DNA of 49,422 nt from Bacteroidota bacterium. Lineage in GTDB: Bacteria; Bacteroidota; Ignavibacteria; Kapaibacteriales; UBA961. Shown here one piece after another: positions 8,724 to 17,900 of the stretch. The stretch covers positions 1 through 49,422 of the forward strand of contig JAFDZU010000032.1 in NCBI GenBank assembly GCA_018266765.1, in the 5' to 3' direction. Made by a program: the position numbers and the translations under genes. Positions within the stretch are counted from its first letter, which is position 1; every line of letters begins with the position of its first letter. The notes under the pieces are model-generated. The model worked only from the letters and a program-made list of their open reading frames with translations, was not told the origin of the DNA and did not search any database.

Positions 8724-11700
8724 ATGAAAACTCAATTTTCTAATCTCATAAAGAGCACATTTCGATGCTTGCTCGGTAATAGCCGGTTAATCGTTACAGC
8801 TATGGCAATAATGACAATGGCTATAACAACTCTTCATGCCCAAGAGCCAACATGGCAATGGGTTAAATCCGGTGGTGGTAGCAGTTCGGATGCCGGAACT
8901 GCTACTGTTGTTGATGCGTCGGGTAATATTTATACCTGCGCCAGATTCGGTGGAGTTTCGTTGTTTGGTTCATATTTGCTAACGAGTGCAGGGCAGTCGG
9001 ATGTTATGGTAGCACGGTATAATTCTAATGGTGCTATTCTTTGGGCTGTTCGTGGCGGTGGTACAGGAAATGACGAACCCAATGCAATAGCCGCCGATGC
9101 TTCGGGAAATGTCTATGTAACGGGATTTTTTACCGGAACTGCTACGTTTGGAGGAGTTACACTCACTTCAAGTGGTGGTAAAGATATGTTTATTGTAAAA
9201 TATAGTGCCGCACTTGGGACTGTTGTATGGGCAAAACGCGGTGGAATGATTGCCGACGAAACGGGTAACGGCGTTGCTGTTGATCCATCGGGAAATGTTT
9301 ATGTAACAGGTTCTTATACCGATTCAACAAAATTCGGTTCACTCACTAAATTAACAAGTGCAGGTTCATCCGATGCATTTATCGTACAGTATAATTCCTC
9401 AGGCACAGAGCAATGGTCGAAAACAATAGGCGCAAGTGGTAATGATTCGGGAAATGATATTACAGCCGATGCTTCGAATATCTACCTGACAGGAGTATTT
9501 AGTAATACTATAATCATTGGTACGGATACTCTTATATCAAAAGGCAGTACCGATGTTTTTGTTGCAAAATATAATACATCGGGTGTGGCTCAATGGGGAA
9601 GACGTGGTGGAAGCACAAATGCTGATGTATCAACATCTATTACACTTGATGCTTCGAGTAATGCTGTGATTACAGGTAATTATTCTGGCAAAGCGTTTTT
9701 TGGAACAGACAGTGTAACTGCTGTCGGTAATTCGGATGTATTTGTAGTAAAATATAATCCAAGCGGTACATATCAATGGTTACGCACCGGTGGTGGCTCG
9801 GGCAGTGATTTAGGACAGGATGTAACGACTGATGCATCGGGAAATATCTATGTAACAGGATTTTTCTCGGCTGTAGCAAATTTTGGTTCAAGCGCACTAA
9901 CATCGGTAGGAAAAGCAGATGTATTTGTTGTGAAGTATAGTTCTTCCGGTGCTGTTCAGTGGGCTCAGCGGGCCGGAGGTGAGGATAATGATTATTCTTA
10001 CGGCATCGGGGTTGATAACACTAATAGCTGTTATGTAACCGGCGATTTCTTCTACAAAACAACATTCTGGAATACAACTATTGACGCACAAGGCAGTTAC
10101 GATTATTTTATAGCGAAACTTCCAAATATATCGGCTGTAGATGCAGGAATTACCTCGGTGAATTTCCCGACAGCTCCATTTGCCGCAGGTGCAGGAGCAG
10201 TTACTGTTACACTGAAAAATTTTGGTACTTCGCAAATAGACAGTGTGAAAATTGATTGGACATTTAACGGTAATGCCCAAACTCAAATTAATTATAAAAC
10301 ACCATTGGCTGTAGGTCAAAGTGCGACCGTTGCACTTGGAAATCCAACGTTCCCTGCAAAAACGTTCTCGGAAGTAATTGCAACCACATCATTGCCAAAT
10401 GGTGGTGCAGATTTGAATGAAGCAAATGATTCACGTAGCGGAATTGCCGGACCCGGCTTAGAGCGCGGAGTATATACAATCGGCGGAAATGCACCTGATT
10501 TTATTAATTTTACTCAGTCAGCAATTTATCTAAATATCTGTGGAATATTAGATTCAGTAACGTTTAATGTTCGTCCGGGAATTTACCGTGAGCAAATTAC
10601 ATTAAAGCAAATTCCGGGCGTTGCCGCACTTAAAAAAGTGGTTTTCCGCCAAGAACCTAAAACTGGCTTTACAAAACCGCAAGTTACATTTGGTGCAATT
10701 TATCCGAATAACAATTATGTGTTATTGCTCGATGGCTCGGATTGGGTAACATTCAAGAATATTAATTTTGTTTCTACCGGAACCGACTATGCGCAAGTTA
10801 TTCTATTAAAAAATGGCACTGAAAACGTTGTTCTCGACAGTAATACAATTGAAACTTCTCAAACAGCTATCAGTGATGGCGGGATTTTGTCAGAAGAACA
10901 AAATCAAGCAAATAACCTGACAGTGAGCAATAACTTACTCAGTTCCGGTGTTTTTGGTGTTTCGGTCGAATCTACGTTAGGTACACCGCTTGGTGGATTA
11001 ACAGTCCGCAATAATACATTCACAAATTTTACATCAGTAGGTTTACTTGTCGGTGGATGTGAGTCACCTATTATTACTCGTAATATGTTTTCTCGTCCGG
11101 CATTTTCTTCATCAACAGTTAGCACAAATGCCATTTCTGTTATCGGATGCTCCAATGCGTCGTTAATAACAGCCAATTTGATTTCGGGAATATCTGCCGG
11201 TGTGGGAATTTATGTCGAGAATTGTAGCTCGACGACTCCGGCACAAGCGATGCGTATATCAAATAATGCGATAAATATTGGCTTGGGTAATACCTCTACA
11301 ACGGGTATTGCACTGACTTCGACTTCAGATGCCAACATCTATCACAACACAGTAAATATTGGTTCTACTGCTCCTAAAGCTACAGCATTCAGCGTTTCTA
11401 ATGGCGGCTCAATAAACAGTATTAATAATATATTCTATAATTCAGGTGGCGGGCTTGCTGTTGCAGTGGACTATACTCTTCCGAATAATCCAATTACGTC
11501 AAGTAATTATAACGTGCTGTATTCTAATGGAGCATCAATCGGTACTTGGACACGCAATGCAACATTAACTACATTACCAACACTCAAATCATGGCGAGAT
11601 TCGACAGGATTAGATCTTAATTCAATCTCAAAAGTAATTACATTCCAAAATGATTTGGTTCACCTTGTAACGGTTGATTCTGCACTTTACGGGACACCAA

Positions 11701-13436
11701 CCTTACTTTCGATAGTTACTACCGATATTGACAATCAGCCCCGCCGAACTCCATATATCGGAGCTGACGAGATTATCCCTTTAATTACAATCAACAGCCA
11801 AACAGGCCGCCAGATTGTATGCTGGGGGTCAACTGCACAATATAAAGTAGATGCGTCCATTACAAATAATGCACGTATGCGCTTCCAGTGGCAATTCAAT
11901 GGAGTAGATATTCCTGATTCTACCGGAACGACAATGACGATCTATAATAACAGCTTTAATTCCGAAGGATTCTACCGTTGTATTATCACAGGCACTTCGG
12001 GAGCAGATACAGTGTATTCCCAGAATATGCAACTTGCAATTGCACCGACTACCAAGATTTTCCGTCAGCCCCAAACAGTGTATTTGCTCAATGGAGGTAA
12101 TGCGAAATTTGAAGTAGGAGCAGAAGTTGCACCGATTCTTCCCGAAAATAGAGTCTATTACTCATGGTATCGTGATTCAATCAAACTTGAAAATACAACC
12201 CGTATTTCGGGAACAGATACACCGATTCTTCAGATTTTCAATGTTCAGCCAAGTGATACCGGACGTAATTATTATGTAATAGTAGAAGGTACGTGCGGAC
12301 GCGACACTTCCGAGCGATTTGCAGTGTTATTACCCGGTGCGGCTTTCAGTAAATTGCCTCGTGATACTTCTACCTGTATTGGCGGAAAAGTAACACTGAC
12401 AGCCCAAGTAACAACCGAAATCCCAAATGCTGAACTTAAAATTCAATGGAGACGCGGTACACAATGGATTATAGACAGCGGAAATGTAAGCGGAGCAAAT
12501 ACTCTGACTCTTACAATTAATCCGGTTACGGCGGCCGATACCGGTTCTAACTATAATATGTTGGTAACGGTTGTGGCGAGCAATACGACGTTAATATCCG
12601 GCAATATATCCGTGAAACTTAATCAGGAAACACTTATTAGTTCCGCTCCTAAAAAACAAAACGGTTGCGAGGGTAAGCCATTAACTCTTGATGTTACGGC
12701 TACGGGAACAAATCTCAGCTATCAATGGCAACTTAACGAAACTAATATCCCCGGTGCAACTTCTTCGACCTACACAATTCCAAAATTAGACAGTAATACT
12801 ATCGGTAGTTATCGTGTGGTTGTAACCGGTACATGTGGTACGCGTACTTCCGATGCCGCAGAGATTACCAAACGCAACAAACCAGGAATACTTCTCGAAC
12901 CTGCAGAAAATGTTACTGCTAAAACCGGACAACAATTACAAATTGGTATGGAGCCATCCGGCGATTTACCGCTCCGAATCAAATGGTACCATAATGGCGT
13001 GGAAGTTCCCGGGCAAACCGATAAAATATTCTTAAAAGCGAGTGCTTCAAAAGCAGATTCGGGTACATATTATTGTGTGATAACCAATGATTGTGATTCT
13101 ATTCGTTCGCGGAATGTTCGGGTGGTAATTGACCCAACGGCAGTGAGTGAACTTCTTGAATCGCATGGTTTCCAATTGCACAGCGTACAGCCAAATCCTG
13201 TCCTCAGCGAAGGAAGTATTCAATTTAGTGTGCCCCAACAGCAAGCAAATGTTCGACTTACTCTGCAAGATGCTTTAGGACGTGAGATTGCAGTACTTGC
13301 AAGCGGAGTGTTCGCCGCAGGTGACTATACAGTAGCTCTCAATCCTCTTTCGCTTGGCTTGCCAACGGGTGTATATTTCTGTAGATTACTTTCGGGTAAT
13401 ACACAGTTAGTTCAGCCGGTTGTTATTATGCGGTAA
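8724..13436 (+). CDS. Large T9SS-secreted protein with SBBP propeller, CARDB, beta-helix and Ig-like domains
   Basis: A 1570-aa exported protein, likely an extracellular or surface adhesin-like product; no enzymatic motif was seen. Domain order: signal peptide 1-40 (ends TTLHAQ); SBBP beta-propeller repeats about 45-465, each with a DASGNIYVTGFF-like core followed by ...DVFVVKYNPSG..QW; a CARDB-like domain about 470-570 (VTVTLKNFGTSQIDSVKIDW); a right-handed parallel beta-helix about 600-950, rich in Asn and with LTVRNNTFTNF-like coils; three to four Ig-like domains about 1015-1480 (each with FQWQFNG or YQWQLNE and a later Tyr-x-Cys); and a T9SS type A sorting domain from about 1490 (NPVLSEGSIQF ... 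LPTGVYFCRLLSG). The propeller repeats are similar enough for recombination to change their number. A strong terminator follows. Confidence 0.88.
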   Translation: MKTQFSNLIKSTFRCLLGNSRLIVTAMAIMTMAITTLHAQEPTWQWVKSGGGSSSDAGTATVVDASGNIYTCARFGGVSLFGSYLLTSAGQSDVMVARYNSNGAILWAVRGGGTGNDEPNAIAADASGNVYVTGFFTGTATFGGVTLTSSGGKDMFIVKYSAALGTVVWAKRGGMIADETGNGVAVDPSGNVYVTGSYTDSTKFGSLTKLTSAGSSDAFIVQYNSSGTEQWSKTIGASGNDSGNDITADASNIYLTGVFSNTIIIGTDTLISKGSTDVFVAKYNTSGVAQWGRRGGSTNADVSTSITLDASSNAVITGNYSGKAFFGTDSVTAVGNSDVFVVKYNPSGTYQWLRTGGGSGSDLGQDVTTDASGNIYVTGFFSAVANFGSSALTSVGKADVFVVKYSSSGAVQWAQRAGGEDNDYSYGIGVDNTNSCYVTGDFFYKTTFWNTTIDAQGSYDYFIAKLPNISAVDAGITSVNFPTAPFAAGAGAVTVTLKNFGTSQIDSVKIDWTFNGNAQTQINYKTPLAVGQSATVALGNPTFPAKTFSEVIATTSLPNGGADLNEANDSRSGIAGPGLERGVYTIGGNAPDFINFTQSAIYLNICGILDSVTFNVRPGIYREQITLKQIPGVAALKKVVFRQEPKTGFTKPQVTFGAIYPNNNYVLLLDGSDWVTFKNINFVSTGTDYAQVILLKNGTENVVLDSNTIETSQTAISDGGILSEEQNQANNLTVSNNLLSSGVFGVSVESTLGTPLGGLTVRNNTFTNFTSVGLLVGGCESPIITRNMFSRPAFSSSTVSTNAISVIGCSNASLITANLISGISAGVGIYVENCSSTTPAQAMRISNNAINIGLGNTSTTGIALTSTSDANIYHNTVNIGSTAPKATAFSVSNGGSINSINNIFYNSGGGLAVAVDYTLPNNPITSSNYNVLYSNGASIGTWTRNATLTTLPTLKSWRDSTGLDLNSISKVITFQNDLVHLVTVDSALYGTPTLLSIVTTDIDNQPRRTPYIGADEIIPLITINSQTGRQIVCWGSTAQYKVDASITNNARMRFQWQFNGVDIPDSTGTTMTIYNNSFNSEGFYRCIITGTSGADTVYSQNMQLAIAPTTKIFRQPQTVYLLNGGNAKFEVGAEVAPILPENRVYYSWYRDSIKLENTTRISGTDTPILQIFNVQPSDTGRNYYVIVEGTCGRDTSERFAVLLPGAAFSKLPRDTSTCIGGKVTLTAQVTTEIPNAELKIQWRRGTQWIIDSGNVSGANTLTLTINPVTAADTGSNYNMLVTVVASNTTLISGNISVKLNQETLISSAPKKQNGCEGKPLTLDVTATGTNLSYQWQLNETNIPGATSSTYTIPKLDSNTIGSYRVVVTGTCGTRTSDAAEITKRNKPGILLEPAENVTAKTGQQLQIGMEPSGDLPLRIKWYHNGVEVPGQTDKIFLKASASKADSGTYYCVITNDCDSIRSRNVRVVIDPTAVSELLESHGFQLHSVQPNPVLSEGSIQFSVPQQQANVRLTLQDALGREIAVLASGVFAAGDYTVALNPLSLGLPTGVYFCRLLSGNTQLVQPVVIMR

Positions 13437-13461
13437 ACAAGCTGAATTGAAATGATAAATC

Positions 13462-13495
13462 AAAAACCCTGCTTTGGAAACGAAGCAGGGTTTTT
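13462..13495 (+). terminator. Rho-independent terminator
   Basis: CCCTGCTT at 13467-13474 pairs with AAGCAGGG at 13483-13490, extended by a T-G wobble, with an A-run before and a T-run after. It closes the SBBP/Ig protein gene and is symmetrical enough to act on both strands. Confidence 0.92.
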
Positions 13496-13770
13496 GTTTT
13501 TAGAATGAATCCTTTGTTTGTGGCTGTCGGAGCAAAAATTTTGTTTCTCATGTCGGTGGCTGGCGGTATATAGTATGGACTTGGCTCTTTCTTGTTGTCC
13601 TTTTCAGAGATTATCCGTAGTTTCGCTGTAGAAATCACATTAATTCATGTCAAGGTAATTATTATAACCGCCTTTCAAACAATTCTCCAATTAAAAATAT
13701 GAAGAAGGTCGGTTGTAACAAGCCGACCGGGATAGGCAAGCATTATCATACTTTATGATACACAACCCTT
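13496..13770. other. Gap between convergent genes, with palindrome and a possible czcB 3'-end relic
   Basis: No gene is called. On the - strand, a frame of 70 codons (13426-13638) contains ATDMRNKIF, close to the STDIRNKMF near the end of the CzcB gene 300 bases away; about 20 of 23 bases agree, so this may be a decayed duplicate of its 3' end, or chance. GGTCGG at 13707-13712 and CCGACC at 13723-13728 enclose TTGTaACAA and form a palindrome of the same kind as those at 34.5, 35.4 and 39.5 kb. Confidence 0.45.
13707..13728. repeat. Palindrome of the TCGGTTGTaACAACCGA family
   Basis: GGTCGG, TTGT, A, ACAA, a bulged G, CCGACC. The same core occurs at 34493-34509, 35458-35474 and 39520-39539. 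It follows the stop of the efflux operon by about 45 bases, but no T-run follows on the - strand, so it is not a simple terminator. Confidence 0.6.
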
Positions 13771-14910
13771 TTATTCTTCTACCGCGGTGTTTTTCATTTT
13801 CATCAGCAATGTATAAGCTCCTTTAAGTACAAACATTTTGTTTCTTATGTCGGTGCTGTCGGCAAAAATAACTTGAGTAAAACCGTTTTCATTATTTTGT
13901 GTTGTTACTTCTTGCATATTGTATTTTTTGTTTCCGTTTTCTATAAAAACATACTGCTTGCCTTCAAAGCGCACCAATCCATCATTAGGAATTACAAAAG
14001 CATTATTGGTAGATACTTCAACCTCAGCATTCATGTACATTCCGGGTATAAGCGATTTATCATATTTCTCAAAATGGCAATGAACGACCACGGATCTTTC
14101 AGACGAAACATCTTTACTGATTAGAATGATTTCACAGTTATATTTTTTCGTTGGTTGGTTGTTGTTGTACGCAATAATTCGTTGTCCTACAACGAGCCGG
14201 TCTAAATCTTTTTCAAAAACAGTTAATGCCAAATGAATATCATCAGGGTTTACAAGTTCAAACAGAACATCCGTTGGCGTTACATATTTACCGATATTCA
14301 TATTTACTTGTGAAACAAATCCATCAATGGGCGAAGTAATGTTAATACTTCTTGAAATGGAGTTTTCATTTAGGTTGTCGGGGTTTATACCAATGAGTCT
14401 TAATTTTTCCGACAGTGATTTAATGAGAATTTTTTGGGAGAGATATTCGGTTTGTGCCGCCATAAGAACTTTGTCGCTACTGGCTTTGTTTTGGTTCAGT
14501 TCTTTTTGCCTGATGTAATCCGATTCAATGGAAGTAAATTGAGCTTTAGCAGTTAAGTAATCTTGTTGTAACTGAATGTATTGTTGGTCTTCCATAGTTG
14601 CAATGATTTCACCTTTGCGGACTCGCATTCCTGATAGAAGTTTTGTTGACTTCAGATAACCACCCAACGGCACACTGACCGACACCATGTTTTGGGGCGG
14701 CACTTCAATTTTTCCGTTTACTTTTAAAAGTGATGAAATATTGCGTTGCTCAATTTTTCCTGTTTTAATTTCAGAATTTTTCAGTTGTGCATCAGTAAGT
14801 TCAACTGCTTTTTCGTTTGGTATATCGTTTAATGCTTCAGTTTTATTTTGCTTAGTTCCACATGATGCAAGCAAAGCAAACATAATTGATAGTATAAATA
14901 TATTTTTCAT
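13771..14910 (-). CDS. Heavy-metal RND efflux periplasmic adaptor (CzcB/CusB type), lipoprotein
   Basis: Membrane-fusion subunit that links the inner-membrane pump to the outer-membrane channel. The 379-aa protein begins with a lipoprotein signal, MKNIFILSIMFALLASC, Cys17 being the lipidated residue. A barrel/lipoyl half (IEVPPQNMVSVSVPLGGYLKS) precedes a helical hairpin at about 110-165 (QQDYLTAKAQFTSIESDYIRQK), the second lipoyl half (SPIDGFVSQVNMNIGKYVTP) and the beta-barrel and membrane-proximal domains (LIPGMYMNAEVEV, FVIPNDGLVRFEGKQYVF). It starts 9 bases after the pump gene and is the last gene of the operon. No CusF-like or His-rich metal tail is present, so the metal cannot be told from this subunit. 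Confidence 0.9.
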   Translation of the reverse strand: MKNIFILSIMFALLASCGTKQNKTEALNDIPNEKAVELTDAQLKNSEIKTGKIEQRNISSLLKVNGKIEVPPQNMVSVSVPLGGYLKSTKLLSGMRVRKGEIIATMEDQQYIQLQQDYLTAKAQFTSIESDYIRQKELNQNKASSDKVLMAAQTEYLSQKILIKSLSEKLRLIGINPDNLNENSISRSINITSPIDGFVSQVNMNIGKYVTPTDVLFELVNPDDIHLALTVFEKDLDRLVVGQRIIAYNNNQPTKKYNCEIILISKDVSSERSVVVHCHFEKYDKSLIPGMYMNAEVEVSTNNAFVIPNDGLVRFEGKQYVFIENGNKKYNMQEVTTQNNENGFTQVIFADSTDIRNKMFVLKGAYTLLMKMKNTAVEE

Positions 14911-14919
14911 GGTTTATTG

Positions 14920-17900
14920 TTATTTAGAAGTTAAGAAATTAAGATGAATAATAGCTTGGTTAAGTTCTTTAACCGCATCTATGTAATTATTTTGGAGAGT
15001 AACAGCATTGCTGATGAGCATTACCCATTCCAGATAATTGATACTGCCACTTGCAAATTGTTCGTCGGCAGTGTTACGAATTATTGTAGCGTTTGATAGG
15101 GCAGTCTCTTCAAAATACTGTACTGTTTGTAATTGTGTTCGATATGTTTTGTAAGCAGATTCATACTCTATTTCGAACGATTGCAACCCAAACGAATAAT
15201 TATTCTCGCTTATGAGTTCAAGCACCTCGGCTGACTGAATTCTTGCCTGTTGAGAAGAGAAAAATAGTGGGACATCAATACCAAAGTGAACCGAACTGAA
15301 CCGATTTGACTTCGAGTAAAGAATATTATCCGGGCCTATGCCCTGAATACTTTGGTTGCTATATCCAATACTTAGGTTTGGTAGTAATCTGGCTGCTTCA
15401 AGTTGCGTATTAATTGCAGAAATTTGTTTCTGCTGTTGTAACGACTGCATTATCGGGTGCTTATTGATGATTGATTTGTCAGAAATATCGGTAAAACTAA
15501 GTTTAGGATTGTCAATTGCCGGGGTAAATTCTGTTGCTGTATTGAGTAATAACCGGAATTGCAGTAGAAAAATTTCCACATCACTTTTCAGTTGGTTTAC
15601 TTGAGTAGCTATTTGTCCACGTTGGGTTTCGGCTATGGTTTTCTCCAGAATATTGCTTTCACCTTTCGCAAAACGGAGGTTTGATTTTTCTAAAAACGAG
15701 GAATAAATACTATCATACTGCGTAAGGAGTTTTTGTTTTTGCTTCGCATACACCAGCAGATAAAACACTTCGCTCACCCGTTTTTTCAGGTCAGCTTCCT
15801 TGACTGCAATATTCAATGCACTTTTTTTGTAATTTTCGTTTTGCAGAGATTTTTGATGAACATAAATGGTTGGGAAGCTAAAATTTTGTGATATTCCAAA
15901 CTTAGTATCATTATAGACAGAATTAATCTGACCGTATTCTCCTGTAAGATTCGTATGCGGAATATCAAGTGTAGTCGGTTTTAATTTTAATTGATACTCT
16001 GCCTCTAATTTCTCGTTCTTCACGAGCAAATTATTTTTGAGCGCGGTATCAATGGCGGCATTTAATGTGATAGTAGTTTGTGCTTGTATGTTGTGCAACT
16101 CAAGCAGAGAAAACAACAAAATTATTGTTGCCGTAATTGTTGCTTTTCCTGTTTGTTTCGCCGAGAAACCTTTTTCAAAAAGAATATAAAGCGCGGGCAA
16201 AACAAATAGAGTTAAAAACGTCGCAATCAAAAGCCCACCGATAACAACGGTTGCCAGTGGACGCTGCACTTCCGCTCCCGTACCGTTGCTTATTGCCATC
16301 GGTAAAAAACCAAGTGAAGCAACTAAAGCAGTCATTAATACCGGTCGTAAACGGTGTTTTGTGCCTTGCAAAACAATTTGTTTTGTGTTGGTTTCACCTT
16401 CCGTTTTTAAGCGGTTAAATTCTGCAATCAATACAATTCCATTGAGCACCGCTACACCAAATAATGCTATGAAACCGATACCTGCACTGATGCTGAACGG
16501 CATTCCTCTTAATGCTAAAAAAAGTATACCGCCGATTGCAGATAACGGTATTGCTGTATAAATGATCAAACCTTGTTTTATCGAATTGAATGCGAAATAG
16601 AGCAGAAGAAATATTAAAAGCAAGGACAGCGGAACTGCAAGTGACAATCGTTTTTTTGCAGCTTCTAAATTTTCAAATGCTCCACCATAAGTAATATAGT
16701 AGCCCGAAGGAAATAGTATTTGCTTCTCAATCTGCGTTTGCAAATCTTGTACAACGCTCTGCACATCTCTCCCTTTCACATTGAAACCCACAATTATTCT
16801 TCGCTTTGCATCATCCCTTTGAATTTGATTTACACTTTCTTCAATGGTAACATCTGCAACCTGATACAGGGGAATTTGCGTTCCCTGCGGAGTTGGTATT
16901 AAAAGGTTTTGTACATCTTCAATCTCTTTGCGCTTCTCACCTGCAAGGCGAACCACCAAATCAAAACGCTTTTCATCTTCAAAAATCTGTCCGCTACTTT
17001 GCCCTGCAAATGCAGTATTTACAACCTTGTTGATGTCAGAAATATTCAAACCGTATTGAGCAATAAGATTGCGTTTATAACGAATAATCAATTGTGGCAG
17101 TCCGTCAATCGGTTCTACATAAATATTTTTCGCTCCTTCAATTTTTGTTATTACATTGCCCAATAACTTTGAGTACGTTGAGAGCGTGTCCAAATTTTCA
17201 CCAAAGATTTTGCACACTACATCTTGCTTTGCACCAGTCATTAGTTCATTGAAACGCATGGCAACAGGATATTGAAAACTGAATGAAGCTCCGGGTACAT
17301 CTTGCAACGCCTCGTTCATTTTTTCTGAAAGTTCATTCCAAGTTTTGGCAGAAGTCCATGTATTCTTGTCTTTCAGAATTATCATCAAGTCAGCGCCTTC
17401 CATTGGCATTGGGTCGGTGGGAATTTCGCCGCTCCCAATTTTCCCGACAACTTTTTCTACTTCCTGAAATCTCTTTTTTAAAATATGCGCCGCTTTTAAA
17501 CAGGCATCGGTTGTCGTGATGATGTTGCTTCCTGTCAGCACTCTGGTTTCTACTGCAAAGTCACCCTCAGGCAATTCAGGAATAAACTCCCCACCCATAT
17601 TTGCAAAAATAATTATAGAAATAAGCATGAGACTAAGAGCAACACTAATAACTACTTTTGGAAAATTCAGAACTTTAGTCAGGTATTTTAAATGACTCTT
17701 CGTTAAATAATCCATCATTCTATCACTCAAATTCTTTTTGTGTGATAGGTTCTTGTTTAAAAATAGTGCACCCATCATAGGTATGTATGTCAGCGATAGA
17801 ATAAATGCGCCTATCAAAGCAAAAGCAACGGTTTGAGCCATCGGCTTAAACATTTTTCCTTCTATGCCTTCAAGTGTGAAAATCGGGAGATACACAATAA

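Noticed and set aside
13426-13638. 70-aa - strand frame as a real gene
   Set aside because: It overlaps the terminator and the stop of the SBBP/Ig gene, has no ribosome site and no family resemblance apart from the short CzcB-like stretch.
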